A DNA stretch of 20,306 nt. Source: Chara braunii (lineage: Eukaryota; Streptophyta; Charophyceae; Charales; Characeae). Location: positions 644,959-665,264 of the forward strand of contig BFEA01000615.1 in assembly GCA_003427395.1 (NCBI GenBank). Reading direction: 5' to 3'. Positions within the stretch are counted from its first letter, which is position 1. Each line of letters begins with the position of its first letter. Positions 1-8,381 of this stretch are shown here, one piece after another. The position numbers and the translations under genes were made by a program. Under the pieces are notes generated by a model. It was not told the origin of the DNA, searched no databases, and worked only from the letters and a program-made list of their open reading frames with translations.

Positions 1-1280
1 AACCTAATCTCGGATAAGGGTTTTGAAGTTAGGGTTGAGAGGGGCAGTGAGGTTTGTGGATACTGCCCCCACCTGGTTAGGTCATGTAGGGTCGACATCA
101 GACCTGACCAGGTTGCTTGAGTGATTGGATGGGGTGGCGAGACACAAAGGAGGCTGATTGGAGTAAGCAAGAGGGAGTAGAGAGTGAGAGGTACCCGCAC
201 CTGGAATCTGCACTTCAAGAAGACATTGAGTGACTTTTGGGCTTCCCGTCAAGAGGGAGACTTGATCGGAGGCTGCCATATGTGCATCGGAGAGCTGCGA
301 GTTGCTACTTTGGTCTTCAAACATCGGCGGGGGATCCGACATTGCAACAGGGGNGTAGGAAGGCCCTCTTAGTCATGCTAGGACACTTCGTGTAGTGGTA
401 GCTAGGGGTCAGGAGGAGTTGTGAGAGAGGGGGGTGAGTCGTTATCCATCTTTGGAGTCCGGGCCTCACAGGTAAGTGCCGTGTGACCTGGTTATGTCAG
501 TGGGAGGTTGCTTGGTGCGTCATGGCCTGTTGGGGTGTGCTGGGCTCTCTTCCTCTTCTCTGCGGTCTTGGTTGTGTGTGTGAGCATGTGGATTGCTTTC
601 TCACCTGATGGATGGATGGATGATGTATTTGTTCTATATGACATATCTTTATACGGTGCAATATCTTTTCATTTCTGAACGGCTGTAGGGGCGAGTTCTT
701 GCTGGAAGTTGTCTTTTCCTTTTTAGTACGGTAGAGGCAGTTTGGGACTGACTTGGTACACCTATCTCGTTGGTCCTGGTCCACGACCTACTTGGGACCT
801 TCGGGACTCAGTGGGACCAGGCCCAACGGCCCAACGGGACAGGACCTTTCGGGCCCAAATCTGTTGCGGTCAATGCATCTCTTTGTTGTGCTGAACTTGG
901 GGGACATACAGCTAGCAAGGGCATTCCTTTCAAGGCGATCTTGACTGGTCTTACTGCATGTTATCACATACTGCCCCGCGTCTGGCTCGACGACCGTCTG
1001 CACCCCTCGAAATCTCTATTGCTGCGAGTAGTTTCTCTTCGGTTGATTTATTGTGGTACATGTACCTTGTCAGGTTAGACAAGAGGGGATCTCCAACTAA
1101 TCTGATCGGGCCCGTTCGATAAGTCAGTCCTCTCTTCCATTTATTTTATTATTTTATTATTTTTTTCTTTATTCTGCTGCGTGCCATTCTCTAAGTCCAA
1201 ATGAACTGCCGCTCCGCGGCGATGAGATCTACCTTCTGCTCTTTGTGGTTTACTGTTTGTTTCTTTTATCTGAACTATCT
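1..1280. other. Non-coding stretch upstream of element 1 gag; probable LTR or leader
   Basis: No credible gene is visible on either strand; the short open frames here have no recognisable domain. The stretch ends at the gag start of element 1, so by position it should hold the end of the 5' LTR and/or the leader. I could not match it to the 3' LTR that starts at 7067, so the LTR pair is not proven. Visible details are a short GGAT repeat near 607-622, a strong splice-donor-like CAGGTAAGT near 471-479, and an AT-rich tract at about 1138-1177 that could act as a promoter or as a polypyrimidine tract. One ambiguous base lies at 354. Confidence 0.4.
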
Positions 1281-2012
1281 ATGTCTGGTATCGAGACGCG
1301 TGCACGGAAAGCGGAAAGAGAGAGAAGGGAGAGAGAAGGTGTTCTTTTTGAAAGTGTGAGGAAGGGCAAGAGGAGTGTTCGTCCAAATGTGAGGAGAGAG
1401 CGGACCCCTCTTGAGAGATCTACTAATACCCCTTCCTCCAGCATGGCAAACATCACATCTGCCCAATGGCAGTCCATGCTGGACGGAGCGGACGAGAACG
1501 AGAAACCGTTCTTTCAAAAACTTTATGACGATGCCGTACAGAGGGAAAGGGAGGTAGAGGCAGCAGCCAGAGCCACAAGCATTGCTGAACAGGTGGCCCT
1601 CCTTGCGGTTCCGGAATCGAATGATGACCGGTTCCGAGAGAAGATAGCTGCTGCCGTAGCAGCCTTGGTTCAACTGCGGACCTTGGAAGACCTTGAGTCC
1701 CGTGTGACAGCCCTGGAGCAGCGGAACCAAGAGCTGCAGGCTGAGATAGTCAGCCTCAAACAGTCCCAACTGTCTGCCCCCCGTCCTCCTAACCCTCGAC
1801 CTGTTGCAGTCCCAGTCTCTCAACCTAACATAGTCCTCATGACGAGAGCAAGTGGAACTGTGACGAGCGCAGGAACCGGTGCCAGCTCCTCAAGCGGCAG
1901 CGCCGGCAGTTCTGCACTGGTCATAGTCCCAAATGCAGGAACATCAGCCCAAAATAACACAAGTAAACCTGAAGTATTACAAAATACTAAAATGAGAAAT
2001 AAAACGGAATGA
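1281..2012 (+). CDS. gag: Gag N-terminal part of element 1 (coiled coil), interrupted
   Basis: This reads as 243 residues and is the likely N-terminal part of the Gag polyprotein. I chose the ATG at 1281 because it begins a sensible charged protein (SGIETRARK...); an in-frame ATG at 1245 adds a hydrophobic dozen residues unlike Gag, and an ATG at 1443 (MANIT) is a third option. The first 50 residues are very basic. Residues 132-161 form a leucine-heptad coiled coil (LESRVTALEQ...), which is a likely oligomerisation segment. Residues about 185-225 are Ser/Gly/Ala-rich and look like a linker. The frame ends at TGA 2010-2012, but the same frame resumes as the capsid region at about 2151, so this is one gag gene split by an insert or intron. 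The function is inferred from position; the N-terminus has no family motif of its own. Confidence 0.65.
   Translation: MSGIETRARKAERERREREGVLFESVRKGKRSVRPNVRRERTPLERSTNTPSSSMANITSAQWQSMLDGADENEKPFFQKLYDDAVQREREVEAAARATSIAEQVALLAVPESNDDRFREKIAAAVAALVQLRTLEDLESRVTALEQRNQELQAEIVSLKQSQLSAPRPPNPRPVAVPVSQPNIVLMTRASGTVTSAGTGASSSSGSAGSSALVIVPNAGTSAQNNTSKPEVLQNTKMRNKTE
1286..1297 (+). promoter_or_regulatory. Weak primer-binding-site-like sequence inside the gag start
   Basis: TGGTATCGAGAC shares its first seven bases with the plant initiator-Met tRNA primer-binding site (TGGTATCAGAGC) and then diverges. It also encodes gag residues 2-6 (SGIET) if gag starts at 1281, and the bases before it do not end in the CA expected of an LTR. 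It may be a chance coding match; the true site may lie further upstream and was not found. Confidence 0.22.
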
Positions 2013-2150
2013 ACTGGGTTTCTAGCACGTATAACCATAACCAAAGTGCATGATTTGAGTAATTTGTATCTTTTTTGTATTGGATAAGATAACACCTGTA
2101 ATCAAAATACAAACTCCTCCATGTGACAAAATCATATTCATTGGTGCAGA
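2013..2150 (+). other. AT-rich interruption within gag (three in-frame stops)
   Basis: Between the coiled-coil and capsid parts of gag lies an AT-rich stretch with in-frame stops at 2010 (TGA), 2085 (TAA) and 2124 (TGA). Both sides are in the same reading frame. The gag-like text becomes convincing again at about 2151 (RFEQKETERV...). The 3' edge reads TTGGTGCAG, which resembles a splice acceptor, and a GTAAAC that could be a donor sits at 1963, but joining those two would shift the frame. It could be an intron with different ends, a small insertion, or decayed coding sequence. Confidence 0.45.
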
Positions 2151-3182
2151 AGGTTTGAACAAAAAGAAACTGAACGCGTACAGTACAGCGGTCCCGTAGT
2201 GGACAAGTGGGCGACCACTCTGCCGTCCAAGTATGACGGGAAAGGGGATATCACCTCCTGGATTACCTCCATCCGCTCATACTTCGAGGTACTGCGAACA
2301 CCGCAGGAAGACCGAAGCATGATCATGGGCACAAATACTGAGCCCGCCATACAAAATTTCATTGAACTCCAAGCTGTTACAGCAGGCTATGAGAGAATTG
2401 ACCAGACTAAGTGGCTGACAGTAACTCCTGTACGCACTCTTGAGGACCTCCTCACGCAGTATCAAGATAAGCACGCTGCGCTCAAGGCAAGACTGAAGCT
2501 TGAGGCCCTCAAGGGCCAAACGTGGAGGACCTCCATGCAGGCTTTGGAACAACACTTGACTGGTTTGTTCACCACTCCAAATCTGGGAATGACCGACGTG
2601 TCTTGCATGTATGTAGTCATGGGAGTGGCCCCTAAAGAATACCTCTCCCTGCTAGGACTCAAAAACCATACCACCTGGCGAGAGCTACTGACGGATCTGG
2701 TCAACCTAGAGGCCAAGGACCTCGCCAGGCGTACCAGGGCACCCGCTGCAGGTAGAAAATCACAACGCAAGCGGTACGGAAGCAACATCCAGCTTGCCCT
2801 GCATGAACAGGCTGAAGATCAGTCCTACGCGGATGATCTGTCTCTAGATGACGATCTAGAACCGGACTCCGATATGGGCTGTTCTACATCAGCCATTGAG
2901 TCTGACGTGAATGAAGAAGAAAAATTTAATGCATTTAAAAAGATTGCTTCAAGCAAGGGGCCTAACCGCGGTTCGGGTAGGGGAACTATAACACACCTCC
3001 CCAAGAATGCGAAGATCCATGAGAAACCGGAGGATGCTTCTACCAAGCCTTGGGAAGTCCTCCGCATCAGACAAAAGGAATGGGAAAGAAGATCCAAACT
3101 ACGCGTGTGCTTGCATTGTCAAAAGTCTGGGCATGCTGTGCAGGATTGTTATCGTCTGCAGGGAAACAGGCAAAGGGCGTAG
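2151..3182 (+). CDS. gag: Gag capsid-nucleocapsid region of element 1
   Basis: The frame runs 343 codons with no ATG near its start, because it continues the upstream gag fragment. Residues about 18-200 (from KWATTLP) have the helical, Trp- and Leu-rich look of a retrotransposon Gag capsid domain, which packs element RNA into virus-like particles in the cytoplasm. An acidic, low-complexity linker follows. A CCHC zinc knuckle sits at 3108-3149, with C320, C323, H328 and C333 in the exact C-x2-C-x4-H-x4-C spacing, and binds nucleic acid. The frame stops at TAG 3180-3182, about 10 codons after the knuckle, where Gag normally ends. Pol lies in the -1 frame and overlaps the end of gag (see the frameshift signal at 3161-3207). 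Confidence 0.85.
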   Translation, partial: RFEQKETERVQYSGPVVDKWATTLPSKYDGKGDITSWITSIRSYFEVLRTPQEDRSMIMGTNTEPAIQNFIELQAVTAGYERIDQTKWLTVTPVRTLEDLLTQYQDKHAALKARLKLEALKGQTWRTSMQALEQHLTGLFTTPNLGMTDVSCMYVVMGVAPKEYLSLLGLKNHTTWRELLTDLVNLEAKDLARRTRAPAAGRKSQRKRYGSNIQLALHEQAEDQSYADDLSLDDDLEPDSDMGCSTSAIESDVNEEEKFNAFKKIASSKGPNRGSGRGTITHLPKNAKIHEKPEDASTKPWEVLRIRQKEWERRSKLRVCLHCQKSGHAVQDCYRLQGNRQRA

Positions 3183-3207
3183 AGGAGTCATCAACACTCC
3201 CTACAGC
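3161..3207 (+). promoter_or_regulatory. Programmed -1 ribosomal frameshift signal at the gag/pol junction
   Basis: The heptamer GGGAAAC at 3161-3167 is in the gag frame as G GGA AAC, the canonical X XXY YYZ form. A 9-base spacer (3168-3176) follows, then a hairpin: GC-GTAG-A-GGAGT (3177-3188), a 7-base loop (3189-3195), and ACTCC-CTAC-A-GC (3196-3207). This gives 11 base pairs with one bulged A on each side. The gag stop TAG 3180-3182 lies in the stem. After a -1 slip the frame is open from 3167 to 3313 and leads towards protease. That placement matches how many gypsy elements and retroviruses make Gag-Pol. Activity is inferred, not shown. Confidence 0.72.
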
Positions 3208-3886
3208 AAGGGAAGCTGAACAATCAGTTGCAGGCCCTTCCAAGGAGCCTGAATCTGATCAACAACTTGCTCTTGAAGCCCGAACTGATGCTGAATCCAA
3301 GGCTGGTGCAATCTAAGTACTTTACACTGAGCCTTGGGAAGAGACTAACGAAGTTGACTTCCACTCTCACCTGGAACATTGGCTGCAACTCAAGCAGCAA
3401 CGCCATGTTCAAGGGAGTGTGGAGCTAACCTTCTTTAAGTTACTGATTAACCGCCGATACATCCGTGTGCTGATTGATAGTGGCTCAACGACTAACTTCT
3501 TTTCTCCTAACGGGATTTGTAAGGCGGACCTGGGAATGAAGCAAGTGGAGTTGCAGAACCCTTGTCAGACCCAGGTGGGCAACCAAGAGGTTGTCACCTC
3601 AACACATGCTGTCAAAGGTGTGCACGCCACTTTTGACAAGGATCGCACTGTCACACATGAGGTGAACTTTTATGTCATGGACAAGTGTCCGTTCGACGCG
3701 GTCATTGGTTTGGGCTGGTTAAAGGCTCATTGCCTAAGGACCACGCGGGCGGATAATCAGTTCGTGGTGCGTGCTGCCAAGGGGAACGAGCGTACCGTTC
3801 TATTGGATGAGACGCGCGAATCCCCTATGACTCTTTTGAGTGCGAACAAAATTCTGCGAATCAGTGCGCAGGCGCAAGGAAGCTGA
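3167..3886 (+). pseudogene. pol (PR): Pol start: linker and retropepsin-like aspartic protease of element 1
   Basis: In the -1 frame, a polar linker (about 49 codons) runs to a TAA at 3314-3316 and the frame then continues open to 3886. The protease active site DSGST starts at 3476 (about residue 54 after the TAA), preceded by a hydrophobic strand (YIRVLI). Further on, the stretch from DAVIGLGW to LKAH matches the flap and C-terminal strand region of Ty3/gypsy proteases. The enzyme would cut the Gag-Pol polyprotein inside the particle. The TAA may be a CAA-to-TAA change. At the end, the frame must move +1 near 3875-3880 to join the RT frame (text ending SAQAQ and restarting EAEHV), which looks like a one-base indel. 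Confidence 0.75.
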
Positions 3887-5423
3887 GCATGTACATGTAG
3901 CTCTTGTAAAGCGTCTCCATGTACCTTCTACTTTTGCTGCATTTTCTATCTCGGAAAGTAAATCTACTTCTACCACCTCTACTTCTATTCCATCTACTTC
4001 TACTGTGAATAATCACTCTCCTTCTGATCCAAGTCCTTCGAATCCAGTTGTAATTGCTGTAAATTCTCGATCTGATTTTCTTTCTCCTGATGAGGATGAT
4101 CCTCCACCAGAAGTCCCAACAAACATTTGCCGTCTATTAGATCGATTCCTTGAAGTTCTAGCCGAACCTCGTGGAGTTCCGGAGTGTCCGGTCAAACACA
4201 AGATCGAGATAATAGAAGGGGGTGTTCCGCCAAAGGGTTGCGTCTACCGTATGGGACAAGGCGAGTTGGAGGAGTTGAGGAGACAAATTGATGACATGAT
4301 CGATCGTGGATGGATTAGGCCTAGTGAGTCTGAGTTCGGTGCACCTGTCCTGTTTGTGCCGAAGAAAGGAGGCAAACTCCGGATGTGTATTGACTATCGT
4401 GGTCTGAATCGGATCACCAGAAAGAATGCTTATCGTTTGCCTCGCATAGATGATCTGCTAGATGCGGCAGGTGGGTGTAAGGTCTTCTCCAAGATCGACC
4501 TCAAGTCTGGCTACCACCAGATTGAAGTTGATCCGATTGACCAGCACAAAACTGCATTCAAAACACGCGATGGGCTGTACGAATTCATCGTTATGCGCTC
4601 CGGTCTTACGAATGCACCAGCCACATTTCAGTGCCTCATGGACAAAGTTATCCGCCATCAGCTTAACAAGTTTGTTGTTGTTTACCTTGATGACATCCTG
4701 ATTTTCAGCAACTCCATGGAAGAGCATGTCAAGCACCTTGAGGAGGTTTTGCAGGTCCTCAAGGAGTCACAATTGCACCTCAACTTAGAGAAATCTGAGT
4801 TTGGAACGGACAACGTCATCTATCTTGGGCACCAGTTGTCTGCAAATGGCCTTGAGCCGGAGGTAACCAAGGTTGAGGTCATACGAAAGTGGCCTCAACC
4901 GGCAAACGTACGCGAACTGCGTTCTTTTCTGGGTTTGACCTCGTATTATCGGAGGTTTGTGCCCAAATTCTCTGTCATTACTCACCCACTCTCGAGACTC
5001 ACAAGTAAGAATGTGGCCTATGCGTGGTGTGAGAAATGTGAGACTGCGTTCCAAGCCTTGAAAGAGGCATTGGTGAGTCATCCTGTGCTCCGCATTGCGG
5101 ACCCCAACCTCACGTTCGTGGTTATTACGGACGCGAGCCAGTTTGGGATTGGTGCAGTGTTGCAACAAGATGATGGTGATGGCCTGTGTCCGCTCGAATA
5201 TTACAGCAAACGCATGCCCAGCCACAAGGTAGCTACCTCCACATACGTGCGTGAGCTCTACGCCTTGCGCGAGGTGTTCACACATTGGAAGCACTACCTC
5301 TTGGGTCGTCACTTCAAGGTCTACTCAGATCATCAGACCTTGCAGTGGATTAAGACACAAACTGATCTCTCTCCCACGCTGACCCGCTGGTTGCATGAAA
5401 TTGATGTGTACAATTTGAACTGA
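3840..5423 (+). CDS. pol (RT-RH): Reverse transcriptase and RNase H of element 1
   Basis: This is a 527-codon open frame; its first ATG at 3840 is probably not a real start, since the polyprotein enters near 3878. A Ser/Thr/Pro-rich linker is followed by the RT from about residue 131. RT landmarks are RPSESEFGAP and LFVPKK (fingers), [20 protein letters not shown] with catalytic D220, and YLDDILIF with catalytic D284 and D285. The thumb/connection carries YLGH and RSFLGL. RNase H follows with D431 (TDAS), E472 (RELYAL) and D497 (SDHQTL) all present. In the usual FVMPFGL motif the P is changed (VMRSGL). The frame ends at a TGA at 5421 that looks like the product of a one-base deletion, because the RNase H tail resumes in another frame. 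The catalytic core appears intact. Confidence 0.92.
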   Translation: MRTKFCESVRRRKEAEHVHVALVKRLHVPSTFAAFSISESKSTSTTSTSIPSTSTVNNHSPSDPSPSNPVVIAVNSRSDFLSPDEDDPPPEVPTNICRLLDRFLEVLAEPRGVPECPVKHKIEIIEGGVPPKGCVYRMGQGELEELRRQIDDMIDRGWIRPSESEFGAPVLFVPKKGGKLRMCIDYRGLNRITRKNAYRLPRIDDLLDAAGGCKVFSKIDLKSGYHQIEVDPIDQHKTAFKTRDGLYEFIVMRSGLTNAPATFQCLMDKVIRHQLNKFVVVYLDDILIFSNSMEEHVKHLEEVLQVLKESQLHLNLEKSEFGTDNVIYLGHQLSANGLEPEVTKVEVIRKWPQPANVRELRSFLGLTSYYRRFVPKFSVITHPLSRLTSKNVAYAWCEKCETAFQALKEALVSHPVLRIADPNLTFVVITDASQFGIGAVLQQDDGDGLCPLEYYSKRMPSHKVATSTYVRELYALREVFTHWKHYLLGRHFKVYSDHQTLQWIKTQTDLSPTLTRWLHEIDVYNLN

Positions 5424-5806
5424 AACATCAGAAAGGCTGTTATAATCATGTTGTTGATGCTTTGTCGCGTCACCTTGAGTTTTTGACTTGCCGTGTGAGT
5501 TCGTATGACCTCCGAAGGAAACTGAAGGAGGATCTGGTCGAACACACCGCCAAGGATTTGGACCTTAGTCCCATCCTTGAGCAGCTCAAGGCTGCCCCTA
5601 GCAGTCAGCCTGATTTTCATGAGTGCGAGGGTCTTGTATTCCGCCGGTATGGGAAGTTTGATCGTTTGTGTGTACCCAACCAAGCGCCCCTCCGAACTCA
5701 TTTCGGCTTTGAGAAGACTTATGAAAGTCTTCTGCAGCAGTTTGATTTGCTGGGAATGAAGGGATCTGCTCAGAAATTTATTGCTGAATGTCAAGTCTGT
5801 CAATGA
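5424..5806 (+). pseudogene. pol (IN): RNase H tail and integrase N-terminal (zinc) domain of element 1
   Basis: In the frame shared with protease, the text runs from KHQKG and VDALSRH (the usual end of RNase H) into an integrase N-terminal domain. The CQVC pair of the HHCC zinc site is present near 5793-5804. The histidine side reads THFGFEKTYESL, where members of this family normally have a first His several residues earlier in a longer loop. That His appears lost through a short deletion between APLRT and HFGF. The frame closes at TGA 5804-5806, one residue after the CxxC, and the same frame continues beyond it, so this is probably CGA-to-TGA decay. The zinc domain is probably not functional. 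Confidence 0.75.
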
Positions 5807-6547
5807 ACCAAGGTCCATAGGCATAAGCCTTATGGCCTGTTGAAACCCCTCCCAATTCCTGATGGGCCCGATGAGTCGGTCTCTATCGATTTCACGGACA
5901 TGGGGAAGGTGAGTGAGGGAGGACATTCACAAGTTATGGTCATTGTGGATCGCTTTTCCAAATTTTTGAACTTGATTTCTCTACCTCCTCATGCACCAAC
6001 TGAGCTTGTGATTGAAGAATTTCATCAGCAGTACATTCTGCAGTATGGACCCCCGGAAACTATTGTGAGTGATTGGGACACCAGGTTTATTAGTGCTGAT
6101 TGGAAGGACTTCACCTCACAGATCTATGATATTAAACTCGACAAGACTTCTAGTCGACACCCCAAAGACAATGGATTGGCCGAGGAAATCAACCAGACTG
6201 TCATTCAACTGCTTCGTGCGCTAATTGTTCCATATCAGAACACATGGGACAAGGAGTTACACAAAGTGAAAGGGTTGTACAACAACTATATTCACTCTGC
6301 AACTGGCGTAACACCGAATCAACTGCTGTATGGTTGGCAGCTGCGCAATCCTCTCTCCTATTTGTTCCCCGAACGGTCCCCTGGTCTAACGCCCGGCATG
6401 CCTGGCTACAATGCCAAGTACGCACGCCTGCTCAAAGCTGCTATCGCAGCAATGAACAAGCGTCAGCATGCCATGATCAAACATGCTAACAAGTCGCAAA
6501 GAACCGAACTTCAAAGTAGGGGATTATGTTTGGGTCAAAATGTATGA
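5807..6547 (+). pseudogene. pol (IN): Integrase catalytic core of element 1
   Basis: The core has the D-D-E triad of retroviral-type integrases: D at 5888 (VSIDFTDMG), D at 6071 (IVSDWDTRF) and E at 6182 (GLAEEINQT), with 36 residues between the second D and the E. It would join the element's DNA to chromosomal DNA in the nucleus. The stretch from GVTPNQLLYG to RNPL is typical of the end of the core. There is no start of its own: it is read from the upstream polyprotein across the TGA at 5804. From about 6494 the frame becomes nonsense and ends at 6547, while the true continuation is in another frame from 6483, so there is a one-base lesion near KHANKS. Confidence 0.88.
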
Positions 6548-7040
6548 GTTTTCTAATGAAGAGGGCGTATCACGAAAGCTTCTTCCTTTGTACTATGGCC
6601 CTTGGCAGGTTCTGAAGGTGATTGGGGATGAATTTGGTCCTTCGTATGTCATTGATGTGCCTCCTCATCTGCGCACATATCCGGTCTTTCATGCATCCAA
6701 ACTGTTTCCACGCATCGATGATGATACTTTTCCCTTCCGAGATCCTATGATACCTCGTCCTATTGACGACGACCATGAGATAGATAAAATCGTTTCCCAT
6801 GAAGGCAGAGGGAGGAACAGACAGTATAAGGTTCACTTCCTCTATCACCTGTTGAACCAGTTTTTTTGAATCGACCGGAAACAGCTGCTAAAGAATGCTC
6901 CACGTGTTGTGAACGCTTATGAACGACAGATTGCTGATGGACAGACTGCCAAGTTTTCTGCAAAACTCACTCCCTACGGTCTTACTAAATCTCTCTTTTT
7001 GATCTACTCCTACGACGCATTTTGTGCCGACTCTGAATGA
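6483..7040 (+). pseudogene. pol (IN-chromo): Integrase C-terminal domain and chromodomain-like tail of element 1
   Basis: The reading starts in the KHANKS overlap and gives FKVGDYVWVKM and YYGPWQVLKVIGD, the GPY/F-type integrase C-terminal domain that binds DNA. Next come YPVFHASKLFP, a standard gypsy landmark, and EIDKIVSHEGRG then QYKVHFLYH, which resembles a chromodomain (the methyl-lysine reader that guides chromovirus insertion). A TGA at 6867-6869 interrupts it where chromodomains usually have W. Beyond the TGA the same frame continues with IDRKQLLKNAPRVVNAYE and stays open to a TGA at 7038-7040. The real C-terminus is therefore near 7040, 26 bases before the LTR. Confidence 0.82.
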
Positions 7041-7052
7041 GTTACTCGCTCT

Positions 7053-7066
7053 TGAGAGGGGGGTAG
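7053..7066 (+). promoter_or_regulatory. Polypurine tract of element 1
   Basis: TGAGAGGGGGGTAG sits immediately 5' of TGTAATGACCCGCC. A purine run directly before a TG that opens an LTR is the plus-strand DNA primer site of LTR retrotransposons. It lies 13 bases after the pol stop at 7040, the usual arrangement. Confidence 0.75.
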
Positions 7067-7673
7067 TGTAATGACCCGCCAAAACTCAGACTGAAAACAC
7101 TGCTGATTTTTCGGATTTGCCGCTGGAATGAATGCCTTGCTGAGATTCCCGCATTCTGCTGTGATTCCCATGTCTGTGTGTGTGTGCGTGCCTGCTGGTT
7201 TGCATGCCTGTCTGAGTGCTTGTCGGCTGAGTGTGTGTGTGACCCGCAAGGGTANTTGTTGGTTGAAAGGCCCNGCAGGGCCGGTACTTACCTGTGGCCG
7301 TGACTTTGAGGGNTGCAGGGGGGAAAACACTCGAGTAGCGGGGATAGGCCCGCGACACTTAGAGCAGAGGGGAAAAACACTCAAGTAGCAGGTAGGCCGG
7401 TACCACTGAAGTAGTGGTAGCAGTGTCGGGTACTGGAGGCCGAGCAGAAGAAGACAAAAAGTTGGCATTTTTAGAGGCCCAGTAGCGGTAGGCTAGATGT
7501 AGGCGGGTACCAGTCCAAGTAGCCCAGGTCTAGGGCCTGTCCGGAGGTTAGCAGAGCCTGCAATGATGTTTCCCTCCGAAAGGGAGGAGGTACCGGTTGC
7601 TGGGAGGCCGCTCGGCCTAGGAAGTCACCGCCCAGGAGGCCAGTAGGCCGCTATATCTTTCGGAGGAGCTACT

Positions 7674-7758
7674 CATTTGCGGTATGCAAGGATTGGCGAC
7701 ATGCTGCTGGAGCACGCATTTGCGGTATGCAAGGATTGGCGACATGCTGCTGGAGCAC
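7674..7758 (+). repeat. Perfect tandem duplication, 43-bp period
   Basis: A unit starting CATTTGCGGTATGCAAGG and ending GGAGCAC occurs at 7674-7715 and again at 7717-7758, identical over 42 bases. It lies in the probable 3' LTR of element 1 and has no coding content. Confidence 0.95.
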
Positions 7759-8154
7759 AGCGCTGGCTGATACAGCGCTGCTTGGAGGTGAAGGGCAGCT
7801 GGCGCTCAGCCTGGCTATGGCGAGCAGCCCAGCTTGAGGAGGAGGAAGAAGGGGCCTAAGGAGGAGAGTGGCGAGGCACCTACCTGGCTATGGTGGACAC
7901 TGTCTTCATCACCTTGTTGGGCGTTGCATCTGGAAGGCCCCAATTGGGGTAGTGCCGCACCAAGGAAGCTCGAGTGAGAGTCAGGCATGGCGGAACAGTC
8001 AGCAGCGGCATAGCTGCTTTGGGATGTCCTTTGGACAGGAGCGCAGCACCATAGCTGTTTTGGGGTTGTCCGTTGGACAGGAGGGCAGAGCCCTCAGTAG
8101 CCATAGCCTATGCATGTGAGAGGAGGCAGGAGGGAAGCCATAGCTATGGTGGAC

Positions 8155-8181
8155 TTGTTGTTGTTGTTGTTGTTGTTGTTG
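8155..8181 (+). repeat. (TTG)9 microsatellite
   Basis: Nine perfect TTG units, 11 bases after the start of the GCTATGG half of a CCATAGCTATGG palindrome, in the probable LTR. Confidence 0.97.
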
Positions 8182-8231
8182 AGTCAGCAGTAAGAGGGAA
8201 CTTCGGATATCGGTTCTGGTTCATCCACTCA

Positions 8232-8249
8232 TTGTTATTATTATTATTG
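8232..8249 (+). repeat. Short (ATT)n microsatellite
   Basis: A run of TTA/ATT units with one variant (TTG) at its start, within the probable 3' LTR of element 1. Confidence 0.9.
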
Positions 8250-8334
8250 GGAGAAGAATAAGATTGGCGAAGTGAAGGAGGAGGAGGAAGGTGGAGAGAG
8301 AAGGGGGAATTGTCATTGGTCTTGCTGGTGTACA

Positions 8335-8381
8335 TCTTCTTCTTCTTCTTCTTCTTCTTCTTCTTCTTCTTCTTCTTCTTT
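8335..8381 (+). repeat. (TTC)n microsatellite
   Basis: About 15 units of TTC/TCT followed by TCTCTCTC. The poly-Lys and poly-Ser open frames it creates on either strand are artefacts of the repeat. Confidence 0.97.

Larger units (their letters stand above)
1281..7066 (+). mobile_element. Element 1: Ty3/gypsy chromovirus-like retrotransposon, internal region
   Basis: Domains occur in the order gag, CCHC knuckle, protease (DSGST), reverse transcriptase (YLDD), RNase H, integrase (HHCC remnant, D-D-E core), integrase C-terminus, chromodomain-like tail, polypurine tract, LTR start. Integrase after RNase H defines Ty3/gypsy rather than Ty1/copia, and the C-terminal chromodomain points to the chromovirus branch. 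The copy is damaged: interruptions in gag at 2010-2126, a TAA at 3314, frame changes near 3878, 5415 and 6494, a TGA at 5804 and a TGA at 6867. The gag-to-pol -1 frame change near 3167 looks programmed rather than accidental. Both LTRs are imperfectly delimited. Confidence 0.9.

Noticed and set aside
1245-1280. Upstream ATG giving a hydrophobic, signal-peptide-like start on gag
   Set aside because: Gag is cytoplasmic and the following ATG at 1281 starts a normal charged gag; the hydrophobic codons are probably leader sequence.
7188-7245. GT-rich and repeated short motifs that could suggest a CRISPR-like array
   Set aside because: Irregular, low-complexity and without spacer-repeat periodicity; the context is a plant retrotransposon LTR.
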